The notes under the pieces were generated by a model, which saw nothing but the letters and a program-made list of their open reading frames with translations, was not told the DNA's origin and did no database searches. Source: Allacma fusca (lineage: Eukaryota > Arthropoda > Collembola > Symphypleona > Sminthuridae). From it: a DNA stretch of 64,000 bases. The stretch is taken from positions 24,180,001 to 24,244,000 of the forward strand of contig OX359246.1 of the NCBI GenBank assembly GCA_947179485.1, written 5' to 3'. A program made the translations under genes and the position numbers. This document shows, piece after piece, positions 24,301 to 35,381 of this stretch (its first letter is position 1; each line of letters opens with the position of its first letter).

Positions 24301-24544
24301 TTTCGTTAAAGTATGCACGTTGGATGAAAAAGGAATGTGCCATTGAAAGCAATACTTTATTTTAATTGGTATTCATTAAAAAATATTTGAATACGAATTC
24401 CGATTCCAAAAATGTTTTTGAATGCAATTTTGAATTAAAATACTTCCTGGGAATTATTTGGAATTCCAATATGAATTAGAATCCTGAAATTTTCGAATAT
24501 AATTCCGATTCCGATACCGATACCGATTCAGATTCCCATCCTTG
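21362..24544 (-). mobile_element. hAT transposon with transposase remains
   Basis: The ends are CAAGGATGGGAAATC on the left and the inverse GATTCCCATCCTTG on the right. An exact 8-bp duplication CATCCTGG flanks it (21354-21361 and 24545-24552). Subterminal zones (about 21380-21560 and 24370-24540) are filled with GAATTCCGATT/AATCGGAATTC words. It carries a transposase on the - strand (24075-21564). It shares the GGATGGGAA tip with the non-autonomous element at 3591-4789. Confidence 0.92.
21564..24075 (-). pseudogene. hAT transposase (BED finger, dimerisation domain), decayed
   Basis: In order on the - strand: a BED-type zinc finger (24075-23881, C..C at CNHCDKYV and H....H at HLEKVH), the NGRPFAIVEDSGF segment (about 23650), a catalytic-core segment with SLKMDIATRLNRSF (about 23480), TRCAAHTLQLAVWD (about 23030), VVTRWSSTAVMLEHL (about 22850), and the C-terminal hAT dimerisation domain with VTQVSVERVFS (21899-21564). 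The pieces lie in different frames. The acidic residue expected before N in the second core motif is replaced (ATVRNGSNF). The BED segment ends in a stop codon before any good donor. The enzyme is therefore inactive. Confidence 0.85.
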
Positions 24545-24552
24545 CATCCTGG

Positions 24553-26580
24553 CTTCCTTGCGGAGCGAGAATTCCTCTTCGAATTTACAAACCTTATCAA
24601 ATCTAATCAATGTTTAGATACTGAAATCTATCGTATAGGAGATACTAATATTGATTTACTTAAATCCTTCATTGAAACAAAGTATCTCAACTACTGTACT
24701 AAGCCACTTAACCTAACACAGCTTATAAATACTTCTACTGGCTCAACTTCCAACAATCAAACTCTCATCGACCATGTATATACAAATGTACCAGAATATG
24801 CTACGTCTACTGGTGTGATTCCTTGTTGGATCTCTGACCATGATATTTTTTAAGCAATTAGAAAAACGCCTAACTAGACAATGTAAACCCGGTAATTATA
24901 TGCAACAACTACAGCAAAAGATAAGCTAATGCATGATCTTCTTAGCGATAAGTGGGAATTTATAGATCCTCTCCCGACTCTTCATGACAAAGTTGCAACG
25001 CTTACCAATTTGACAATGTATTAATGAAGAACATATTTCTACAATTACCAAACACCTCAAGTAAAAGTCAACAAACTGGATATCTTCCTTTCTCAAAAAT
25101 ATAATTGAATAAAGTAGCTCTCAAATCAAAAACCGTAAATACTTGGACTAATTATGAACAAATTTGAAACATTGTTACTTGGGAAAATCGTAAACCTAAA
25201 TACCAATATTTCAATTTCGAGTTTAGAAAATGCAAATCTACTGACGAACCTTGGGATCTTTTCAGAAGAATGATAGGGCGTCATCTTTGTATCACTCAAA
25301 TCCATCAACTTATATTAAACAGCACTACTATTACTGACAAAGAAACCATTTGTAAATATTTAGCCTCTGCTTTCACAGTAAATCATGATACTGAAGACCT
25401 CGAACTGACCTTGAATTATGATTTATTATGACTTAACAAAACATTTGCATATGAAACTCTGGGTGTATTGGAAGTGACAGAGCTTATCCAACATACCAAG
25501 GGCAGCAGTTCTTCTGGAATAAAAGGCGTCCCATGTAAAATAATCAAAATGTTCCTTTTCATCTTTGTTCCATCTTACCGTTTATTTTTAACTTTGCGCT
25601 GGTATTGCATCTTTCCCTTCTATGTAGTCTAACCCTGTATCCTACAGACATATCTGCATACTTCCCCTTACAAAATATTTGAATCAATTATTGCTACTCG
25701 CCTCATACCCCACGTTGAAACCAACAACATTCTCCGTAAATTCCAGTACTAATTCAGAAAAATAAATCTATTTATTCACTCATTGAACCTACACATAAAT
25801 TGTACAGAACTATGTAAAAAAGTGTTCATCTAGCTACATTATGTATACATATACATATTAATACTTACATATCTTAAAAAAGCGTTTGATAGTTTTAAAT
25901 ATACAAAACGTGTATTGACTAACGTTTGAATAAATATAAACTTCATTCGTATCTGGCCTCAGTACTATGTAGATACCTCATTGGATTAATTTTTAACACC
26001 AAACTGGATAGTTTTCGTTCTGATTCATTTGATAAATGCTGGAGTGCCACAATGTAGTTTTATTTATTATAATCTTGGATGATATATGCGATGTTTTGAC
26101 TGCATCTGCGTTATATGCTATTGGATTAATCTGTATAGCTCACAATCAGATACTCTTCAAAGAGAAACTTGAAACAATACCTCATATTGTAGAAACATGG
26201 TGTAAAACAATAGCATGGAAATCAGCTTTATGACCGCATATTTTGTTATATTTACTGAGCTCAGGTCTAAACTTCGATGATCAATTAATAAGATATACCA
26301 AAAAAGTTGTATTTAAATTACTCGTGTTTTTCAGATTGGCAATGATTTATCAATCCTGGGTGCTGTATCGAATACACCGCAAAATGTGAAAATACTATGG
26401 ATTGCTACCTTAAACGTATTAAATTTTAAGGTTATCATTTTAACATGTTCCCTAAATTACATTTTCTTCTTAAACTTCCCAACTATATGAATAATTAAAT
26501 TAATTTTTTTATTCAGGATTCTTTTCGGGCTGAGCCCATATCATCCGTACATTGCAAGTGTATATTTTATAACAACCAAT
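24553..26580 (+). pseudogene. Degenerate non-LTR retrotransposon (endonuclease and reverse transcriptase)
   Basis: The first open piece (24542-24853) resembles the C-terminal half of an APE-type endonuclease: GDTNIDLLKSF, LTQLINTSTGST, TLIDHVYTN and the final ISDHD. Further on, shifted frames show the linker before the RT (EPWDLFRRMIG near 25250; ITDKETICKYL near 25340), an RT segment (KIFESIIATRL near 25680) and a later piece at 26036-26233. Many stops and shifts interrupt it. The clade is probably CR1/L2/Jockey-like but is not certain. Its left end coincides with the hAT insertion. Confidence 0.75.
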
Positions 26581-27654
26581 TAACTTAAGATACTTATTCT
26601 AAGGAGGTGAGAGAGCCAGGTAACATGGAAGGAGAATATATCCCACGACGAACCGAAGGAGTACAAGCCTTGTGTTGTCAGGTAAGCACATATCCAGTAG
26701 AGCCGAGGCAACCGTAACTCCACTCACTCGGTTGAGTGAGCGTTCGTGCGCCCTGTATCCAGCTGCAGCATCCCCCAGAACCCAACATCCATCTCTCTCA
26801 CTGCTCACACCTCCACAACAGCAGGGGCACTGGGCTCTTGGAGCCATTCCTCAACGATGGTAGTTGAGTACATTCAGTGCTGGACTGCTCCTGCTGTCCG
26901 AAATAGCTATAGAGTGAGAGTGAAATGTAAAGCTATAGGTAGAGAAGGAAGATATGCAGATAAGGGAGGAGACAAGGGCCACGCCACGGACACAATCTTA
27001 TCCGAATGTCTGCAGTCGCAGTATATGCAAATACACCGATTCATCTTACGTATCATTATCAGTGTACGGCACACACTACTCCTGCTGACACTCTTCCAAG
27101 AATGTGCAACATGCCCCCAAACCTCATTTCATACCGATAGTGTATAGGGAAAGATAGAAAGGACCTGAAATTATTTTTGGGGTGGGCTAGAGTCGATAGC
27201 CGGCTCTTCTGCAACCTTACAGATTCGCTACACCACCAGACCGAAGGCTCGGTCAACTATATGAATAATGTTTTACTGTAACCTATCAAAATTTGAAAGA
27301 CATTTATATTATTATATCAATAACTATATTACTTCATCAACCGGAACCAATTGAATGTCTAGCGAAAATCTCCCGGATTCACCCAGAACGTTTCTCTGAA
27401 CACTCCTTTTCCCTTAAAATTCGTAGATGTTCCTCGTTTTATCAAAATTCTTATCAATACAGATGTGCTAAAAATATGGTTCCACATATTGTGCATTCCC
27501 GTGCAGTTTTTAAAGATTTTCAATTTGTACCAAGCAAGTGGCTTACTTCAAAGTAATAATTAGCGTATTTAGTTTTATTTTTGTCTATCTCTGGAAATCA
27601 GTGCATCTGCACTGTGGTGATTTGACGGAGTAAAGATATTACATTTACATTACA
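26581..27654. other. No gene; GC-richer patch with a possible SINE head
   Basis: The patch at 26600-27260 is GC-richer than its surroundings and has overlapping frames on both strands with no family resemblance. A possible tRNA-derived segment at 27178-27262 is listed separately. Nothing is recognised in 27262-27654. Confidence 0.45.
27178..27262 (-). repeat. Possible tRNA-derived SINE head
   Basis: On the - strand a box-A-like TGGTGGTGTAGCGA is followed about 35 bases later by a box-B-like GGCTATCGACTC. This is the spacing of an internal RNA polymerase III promoter. It does not fold into a complete tRNA by eye and I found no second copy. Confidence 0.3.
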
Positions 27655-27830
27655 ACAAACCAAGTGTGGCCAATATTAATCAAAATATCAATAAACCATA
27701 TGTGGCCAATATTGGTCCATATGAGGATAATAAGCCATATGTGGCCAATTTTGGTAAGTAGGGGTGTAATAAACCAATTGTGACCAGTGTTAGTGAAAAG
27801 GAGGGTAAGAAACCTATTGCAGATGGCATA
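27655..27830. repeat. Short tandem repeat related to the 6.8-kb minisatellite
   Basis: About four degenerate units of AATAAACCATATGTGGCCAA type lie here, with the palindromic core GGCCAATATTGG also present in the minisatellite at 6810-7200. Confidence 0.6.
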
Positions 27831-29052
27831 TTTAGCCTAGGGCAGACATTTTGCCCGATTTTATAGATTTGAGCTTTAGCTATCTACTTTATTTAACATG
27901 CTTAATCATAAAACATGTATACATATATAATTTTACAAAAAACAAATTATTATTTTATTAGTTTTATACTGCCAGTTTTACTGTAAGATTTCGTTCGCTT
28001 TTACATGATGACGTATACTTTTAAGACCTCGCGCGCCAACATTACTGTAAAGATGCAACTCAAAAATATGTAAAACTGACAATCTCATAGTTTAAACACT
28101 GTTCATCAGCAAAAAAATCAAAACTTTCAACTCAAAATTATTGGTTTACTTGAGCAAATAAAACTTTATTCTACAAGCTCCAAGTTTTGAAATATTTTAT
28201 ACTCAAGTTATATCATATTTATAAAACTCAAAAATTCATTCCTACTGAATGGCATAAAAAATTTCCATTTCTGAATGTCGGGAGAAATTAACCTTGCATC
28301 AATTTGTTTTTTAAACCGTGACGAATTTTTAAGAACCAGGTATGACTTAAAGTAGTACTCAGGGTATGAAAAAACTAGTTTTGGTGGAATTTTGAAAATC
28401 CGGATGGGACACCAAAAAAGGTTCCCCTTGAAAAACCCCACTTAGGAAATCCACGTATTCCGTATACCTGTTGTTCCGTTTGATCCAGTTGTGCAGACGG
28501 TTCTGTAGTACGTTTACATTTTAACAAGTTTAAATGGAGATGCTGCTGCAATTATTTCCTCGGGGGTGTTGCGAATGGAATTAATCTTTTACAGAAGTCT
28601 GTTCAGTTTCTAGAGGTAACGATGTTATTTCTTAGATATTCAGTGTTACAGCCTTAACTTGGCCGTAAAGTAAAATGATTTTTTCCATAACCTTGGTAAG
28701 TATACCAACGCCCTCTCCATGCTGTTGCTTTAATTTTTCCTTCAACAAACGGAAACCTTTTTGCTGCCAGTGTGAGCAAAAGTCGCAGGAAATCGACTAA
28801 ATCCGTGAAACTAAATAATTTTCTTGTCTGGTACAGAGAAAGTTAATTCAACGTCTTTATTTAACACATACAAGACCTAATGATCATCCATTTCTTCACA
28901 AACATACATCTCACAATGACGTAACATAGAGCTAATCATTTCATTTTCATATTAAATACAACTCCAACAACTTTGTTTGTAGCAACCACTGCCCATACTA
29001 CTACAAGTCTGCTCAAGCTCCATCATTTTTTCCCTCTGATGCAGAAAGTACT
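27831..29052. other. No gene seen
   Basis: AT-rich sequence with small unconserved frames (for example 28208-28441 on the - strand). Nothing recognisable. Confidence 0.5.
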
Positions 29053-31860
29053 TTGGATTCAACACAGTTCTTTACATCCATGATACATATCGTAGTAGCT
29101 GGTAGCTGGTCTGTTGAAAACTCCGTCTTCGGTTTTAACGCCAGCGACCTGAACTCTACTAACATTCCCGGGGTAGGTGTTGATAATGATTACCATTGGC
29201 CAAGTGCTCCTTGGGTCATCCTTATTTGCGATTACCACTGGATCTCCAACTTGGATCTTCCTTCGCTCAGTATGCCACTTGGCTCTTCTAGTCAAAGTCG
29301 GAAGGTTCTCCTTGACCCATATAGTCCAAGGCTATAGATAGTAACAGGTTCGGAGTATACTGAAACAAACCCCTCGCTGTGGCGCCATCATCCCTCACTG
29401 ACTGCAGTGCAGTGAGGTTGTCCGACATGGCTCTGCCAGTGCAGTACCAGCGTGCTAATATAAGCTTGAGGGCTCCTGGCTGCCTATTTAGCCACGGTTG
29501 AATGGGATTCAACCCAGCTGTAAGGGCTGCTGGTACTTGACGCCTTAAGGTCACGGCCTGTGTATAGGCCCAGCTGTACCATCGTGGGACTTACAACATT
29601 GAGTCAACTCTTTACCAGCAGCTGGTTCCAGTCTGTGGACGAAGAGGAAAGTGAATACCGCAGCCAGACCCCACCCAGGACATGTAGTACCTTAAGCTTA
29701 AGCACTCCGGGATAGTAAAATCTTATTACTTTTATTTTATTTTACAGCTCATTTTATATCATTCATTATAAAATTCTATCCTTTGCCTCCACAATGACTA
29801 AACCTAAAACAAAGAACCTGAAACTATCTTGCAAACTATGCCAAACAATTCTACAACTCTACTCATTTTCACTTGTGCAGTTTTCTAGGAGCCACAAAAC
29901 AAATAATTGACCAATAAATATTTAATTTATTTAATAATATTTAATTAAACCATATTTAGGATCCATAATCACTGGGAATTTTTGTCTTATCCCCCAGTTT
30001 ATCTTCAACTATTGTACGACCTCGGACCCTCAGTACCCAATCGAATTCAAGAAATGGTAAAAGAGTTTAAAGTCTGCTACTACCTTGAAGAGCCTTTCTT
30101 CTCTTCAGTCTGACCAAGTCATCTGCAAAACTCCGCGTTCCACCATAAACGTAGCACTCAATCTAACTCGGCGAAGTCACACGCAGCGAATTGGTGTAAA
30201 TTATATCTTTTTCGTCCTACTTTATTTGCTTCCTCTGTAGTTAACTTGTGACAATAACCTTTGGTCAATTTTATTGTAATACGCATCAGCAAACTTCGTA
30301 TCCTTGTCCATCTTCTGCTTTATACAATGGATTCTCCGAAGAGCATTAGACTGCGGAAGATGAATTGGACCAGTCTCAAAGCGATCTCCAATTCTTCGCG
30401 TAGTAGCTTCTAAGATGGTCAAAGCTCTCTCATCCTCTTTGGAACCTAACGGTTTTTCCGAAACCTCCACTCCTAATGAATCGGTACAAAAAGATTCACG
30501 AACCATTTTTAAAAGATCTTCCTTCTTACTTCCACCTTCACATATAAATGAAATGAATAGTGACTATCCACTCTTTGAGGTTACTCTACAGATAAGGACA
30601 ATTGGATCGAATCATCTTCTTTCATCATGCCAATAGTGTTTCGGAAGTGCTACTTTTTTAGTCCGCTGATACGTCCTAGAGTGGAGTACAGTGCTGGCGT
30701 GAATTTCGGCACCCCGGAAACCGTCAGCGCAATTTCATTCTTGTTTCGTCACCTGATTCGTCCATTACATGCATAAAGGATCCTTTTTTCCGGAGATCTG
30801 AAGTTCAGCTACCAATGAAGCCGTAGTCACCGTAGACCCTTCCTCAAGAAGTGTGAATGTATGTACTTTCACCCCTTGACAGCACCTGAGTTACTCTCAA
30901 CAGAACTTCCTTCATGGCATGGTTGAGTGAAACGTGACCACAGGTTTCCACCTTTTCATCGACTCCACTCTTATTGTTAGCTTCAGCCTAAGAATTTCCC
31001 TCAGTTTTGCCATCTTCGGTTATCTTCTGTAATAGCTTGCTGTGTTCGAATACAACCATCTATTCCACATTTCTGCTTCTTTTGACTGTCAAAACTTTTA
31101 TGAGTTTTATAAGTTGTATGAGTTGTATGAGTTCACACATGTACCATGTTCGATTGAAAAACCGTGAAAAATCATCAGTTGCTCGACATATTTATAACAA
31201 CCTAAAGCATTCTATCGACGGGGATAACGTCAAATCAGTTATAAAAGAGCCAAATCACTTATTAAGGAAAATTAAGGAAGGTTAATAATCTAACAATCCG
31301 TCAAGAGTCCGATGAATGTCAATGATGGTTTTTTATTAGACGTTGCATGACAGCATTAGATTCCAAAAATTATAACTTCCTTTTAAGAAAATATCCATTC
31401 CTTGAAAATTTAATTTTAAAAAATTGTATTTTTTTCGCAATTGTGGAAATTACTTTGCACTCGCTTGTTAGTGCCTTAAGACGGCAGTCTGTTAGATGTC
31501 GAACGCTTTCATATAATTGAACTTGTTTAATAAAGATAACCACGTAAGCCAAAGAATGGAGCCTATTACAAATGCATAGCTTTGACTAACTTCCATCGTG
31601 CTTGGGCATTACTAGCTAAAAATTTGTTACAACTTGAGCAGGCCACAGCACAGGCAGGAGCTCTTTTCATCTTTAACCCCTGCCATAAGTAGACGTTTTT
31701 GTTTTATTAATATTCTTTGTATTTTCTCAGATAAACAATCCTGAGATGGCATAATACTAACTGTAACAGCAAATCCTCTCATCCAGTCAGCTAGGCCAGC
31801 AAGATCCAGATCTCTCTTTAATAACAAGCTGAAACTGCACCATTGAAAACGGAGTTGATA
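29053..31860 (-). pseudogene. Decayed BEL/Pao LTR retrotransposon
   Basis: The piece at 29295-29059 is the C-terminal tail of a Pao-type polyprotein (KWHTERRKIQVGDPVV, then WPMVIIINTYPGNVSRV). The piece at 30506-30222 matches the segment after the Pao RT (FCTDSLGVEVSE, then ERALTILEATTRRIGDRFE, LPQSNALRRI). A weaker Gag-like piece lies at 31827-31627 (DLAGLADWMRGFAVTVS, ending with a CLCC pair). The order gag to pol on the - strand is conserved. Many stops lie between pieces and no LTR pair was found. Confidence 0.65.
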
Positions 31861-32640
31861 AGGAAAGTCACCACTTCATTTAACAAAGTAGGTTTATTCA
31901 AATGTCCAGTCATATTCATCAGCAGTATATTTGCGACCAAGTTTGCAATTTGATTGGATAAGAATATTAGGCCGTCTGACTTCCCTTTCTTAGGTTGGGG
32001 AGCTGATCAGGTCTTTTGAACCATCGTCTCAATAACTTTTCAGGTCTACCAAAACTTTTTCCACACTTTCTACTTGCATCCAGGTCTCCCACTTAGATGG
32101 AATTTTTGTTTTGCATATTGCTGAAGAAGTCTGGTGGAAAGTAGGTAAAATCAATTTAGCGAATTGCTTTCGTCAGCTCTGATTTCTACGTAGTTACCAC
32201 TTTTAAGTTATTTTTACCATTTCTATCTTAACGCCGATGAACGTGCCTCCTACTTATTTCCCCCCTCTACTATTAGACATTGCTTCGACCGATTTGAAAT
32301 CGTATGCGGGAAGTAGCTTTTCAGCTAATTTGTTATCGTTCGACCAGGTTTCCACTAGGCAGAAGATATATTTATGATAGATAGATATATTTGTGTGGAT
32401 TGTATGTGATTTAAAAATAAGTAAATAATTAGTACATTGTTCCTATTTATTCCGTTCACGCTATAAAATAAAATTGAGCTTGCGATTTTGTCGGGTTTGA
32501 GCGGCCACTATCTCAGATGTTTCTATCTTCAACTGGTGGAACCTTAACCGGTTTACCATCCCGATACAGCAATCCACCTTTCGCTTTCAGTCTCACGTCT
32601 TGGTTTATTGTGCTAGTGTTTGAGTCTTAGAACAATTTAA
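31861..32640. other. No gene seen
   Basis: Probably more decayed retroelement sequence. Frames are short and I recognise nothing. Confidence 0.4.
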
Positions 32641-32955
32641 GATGAATGTATGTCATAAATACGTCATCCATTTAATATAGCACCGATTTTCGAAAATGCA
32701 AATTTCTTAAGGGATTTAACATTGAAAAATTTAAGTTGGACAGGAGGGAGGCCCTTTATTTATTGACATGACGAGTTATAATTTAAAACTCCTGCGCGAT
32801 TTCATGCGCAAACCAATGATAGATGGCCCAAACTTTTGTTCTCCCTGTGACATTGGGATAGGTACCTAAACTCACAAAATTTTATTCCGATCCTGAGTGG
32901 GCATGTGGCGAGCGTTACTTCTAACCATTCAACTTCGCTGTTACTTGCTCATTTT
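32641..32955 (-). repeat. Dispersed repeat R, copy c (inverted)
   Basis: This is the reverse complement of copies a (6600-6795) and b (15430-15520 with 20449-20665). It is complete across the point where copy b is interrupted and so shows the empty CACTA site. It ends within a few bases of the right edge of the 17.86-kb insertion, while copy b lies near the left edge in the opposite orientation. Confidence 0.8.
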
Positions 32956-32963
32956 TCATGACA

Positions 32964-33105
32964 CGTGTTGACATTCGAATTCCGGATTTGCCTAGGATCC
33001 ACGAGTCTATTGGAAATTACAAAAGAGAATTATATCAGAAACTGATACGGTACAGAGTCAGTACCAGGAATATTGTTATCTGGCTGAACATTCGAAGGCA
33101 GCAAA
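32964..33105 (-). pseudogene. GILT pseudogene 1, proximal exon 3 and exon 1 remnant
   Basis: Bases 32964-33020 match the 5' part of exon 3 and the adjoining intron of the intact GILT gene (shared GATCCACGAGTCTATTG and AGAGAATTATATCAGAAACTG). The sequence then jumps to the exon 1 region (GTACCAGGAATATTG..., near 33055-33105), so exon 2 and both flanking intron parts are deleted. It begins with the same CGTGTT that ends the distal piece at 15103, showing that both pieces were one gene. Confidence 0.85.
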
Positions 33106-33816
33106 GTACATAATTGTTTCCATAGCAATGTAAGTAAACTGCGAAAAAATCGAACAGAAAAGAAACTAATGAGTCTTTGGTTGCCCTTATGCCCATTTTA
33201 GCAGTTGATTTTTTGGCTTTCAGAAAACATCGTAGTAAATCATGTGAATGTTATATTTCTGATGTATTACATACATTATAGACGATAATTTAAAACAAAA
33301 CTATGCAAATTGAGCATTGTTCTTGCAAATATGCATCAAAATGTTTCAATCAGTTGGATAACTGACTTCAGAAAATGTACTGAAATTGCGTTTCAAACTC
33401 ACGCAAGTAACTAAGACTGTGATGAAACTTTTTGTATGGACTTCATTAATAAATTTGACTCAAATTTGTAACCATTATTGTCGCAACATTTTCAAAATTC
33501 ATCAGAATAAAAATGAAAAATGAGAATTTCTTTCCTGAATATCCGTCGAAATGCATTGGAAAGGGACGACCGAACACTATGAAATGTCAATTGTGTTTAA
33601 CTTCTTGAACAATAGATTAATTACAATATCATTTAAAATTTACGCCAAGTAATGGAAGGAATGTAATAATTGCCTTGTTTGTGAATTACATTACTCTATA
33701 AATCAGAAACTTTGGTATCTGCATCCTCACTCCTCACCAAAATCTTGTTATTTTCAGCAGAAATATAGCCTACTGTTCCAAAATTTAAAAAATATTGATC
33801 TAAACTTTGTGAAAAA
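33106..33816. promoter_or_regulatory. Divergent intergenic spacer of the ICK-GILT unit, copy 1/2
   Basis: This is the complete region between the GILT exon 1 remnant and the start of ICK gene 2. It matches 36287-36724 over its GILT-proximal 60 percent and 12799-13246 over its ICK-proximal part. Conservation in non-coding DNA suits a shared promoter, but recent duplication alone could also explain it. Confidence 0.55.
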
Positions 33817-34687
33817 ATGATTTCCAAGTAAGTTTTTTTTATCTGGTATATTTTTCGAATCCAATAGAGTATTGATATGTGAAATAATTTTAATCATTCC
33901 TTTGATAGGATTTTTATCGATTCCTGGGCAAAGATTTACATACTCACTTTATCAGTTGGGCTTGTGGTAGGACAAAACAGACATCAGGAATTCATGAGTT
34001 TAATTCGTGATGTAAGGACAGCGTGATTCAATTAAATGTTGAACAAGAAAATAATATTTTATAATTTGAGATTATATAATAATCAGTACAACTTTTTTAT
34101 GTTAGGTTCCTTGCAAACCTAATGGGGAATACTGTGGAACAAACGTACAATGCTGCTCTGGATATTGCGTGGATTTCGTGTGTGGCGTAAGTTCAAGCAT
34201 GTTTTCTAAAAACACTTTATGATTGGTTTACGTTTTGTGTTTCTTCATCAGCCATGTAAAATAGATGGGATATGGTGTGCAGTGAATAGTGACTGCTGCT
34301 CTAATTTCTGCGTGGGATTTACATGCGGCGTGAGTTTAGTTTGAAATTTTGTAAAATATCAAAATACTTGGTATAAAAGTAATAAAAATTATATAAATAA
34401 TATAAATATCAAATGCACGTTTGGTTAACATTTTCTGTTTCCTCAGCCATGCCACGAAAATGACAAATGGTGTGCTTTTGATAGCGACTGCTGCTCTGAC
34501 CATTGTATAGGTTTTGTGTGCGTAAGTGGAATCACCTTTCATACAATTGTAAAACATTCAAATGATAACAACCGTTTTATATTTTGTGCTTTAGAGTGAT
34601 TGCCAACCTGAATGGGGAGGATGTATTTTTGATAAAGATTGCTGCAATAAAAATTGCTATATGTTTCTTTGTCGACCAACTTATTGA
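33817..34687 (+). CDS. Secreted four-knot cysteine-rich (ICK-type) protein, gene 2
   Basis: Exons 33817-33827, 33909-34011, 34106-34186, 34252-34329, 34447-34521 and 34595-34687; 146 residues, with the same exon layout and phases as gene 1. The signal peptide is encoded by exons 1-2. Four modules follow with spacing C-x6-C-x5-CC-x3-C-x4-C, one per exon 3-6. All 24 cysteines are kept. The last module differs strongly from that of gene 1 (one extra codon and different loop 1), while the introns remain very similar. A poly(A) signal AATAAA lies at 34765. It is a secreted disulfide-rich protein of unknown target. It converges with the intact GILT gene downstream, and the GILT copy that stood head-to-head with it upstream is broken. 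Confidence 0.87.
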
Positions 34688-35381
34688 TCATATGGAAAGG
34701 AATATTTTAAAATGACATGTTACATTACATTTTAATGAATACGATTTCTAAATATATGAATACCAATAAATTCTACGAAAGCAATATTGTTTGATCCAAG
34801 ACTAGACAATGATTGAGTTGACCCAAGACTTCAATCTCATTAAAGAATAATTTCTACACCTCATCAAAAAATATTAATATTTATATACATACATATATTA
34901 TTTAACTAATAAATTAATTGGCACTAAGCGAAAACAAACATTGGCCGAGTGGAAAATCCTCAGCTAATTTTGTAGTTACTGCAAAAGACGAGGATTACAA
35001 ATCTCCAACTTCAAAGCACCAGCGTAAATAGTCCAAAAATTTTGAAAATTGACGAAATGATTGTGCTGACGCAGAACATACACGTATGTGTTGATTCTAT
35101 AGAGTTAGCTGATTTTGCAGCTAATATTTTGTATTCTTAATATCAATAACATCCTACATTCTTTCAGACCTTCCCTAGATTTCTGCAGATAATTTTGTAA
35201 TTCCAAGACATTCTAACAATGTATGTATATGTATCTATACAGATTTTATTTTTGCTAATATCGAAAACAGGTTCCTTCAGTATATGACTTTAGCCTTGAC
35301 AAAACGTGACTTTAAGTAATTGTTGTAATATTATCAATAATAAGTTCAAAAATAATACACGTTAGAATCGACAGAAGTTGT
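34688..35381. repeat. Spacer between ICK gene 2 and the intact GILT gene
   Basis: This is conserved with 14125-14756 and 1-1772. It is a convergent intergenic region without a conserved reading frame. Confidence 0.8.

Noticed and set aside
26599..27256. Overlapping open frames in the GC-richer patch
   Set aside because: Frames exist on both strands over the same bases, with no domain, signal peptide or splice structure.
27178..27262. A true tRNA gene
   Set aside because: Box A and box B resemblance only; no complete cloverleaf could be drawn by eye.
15098..32969. Polinton/Maverick identity of the big insertion
   Set aside because: Only the 6-bp edge repeat fits; no polymerase B, retroviral-like integrase, ATPase or capsid gene is visible.
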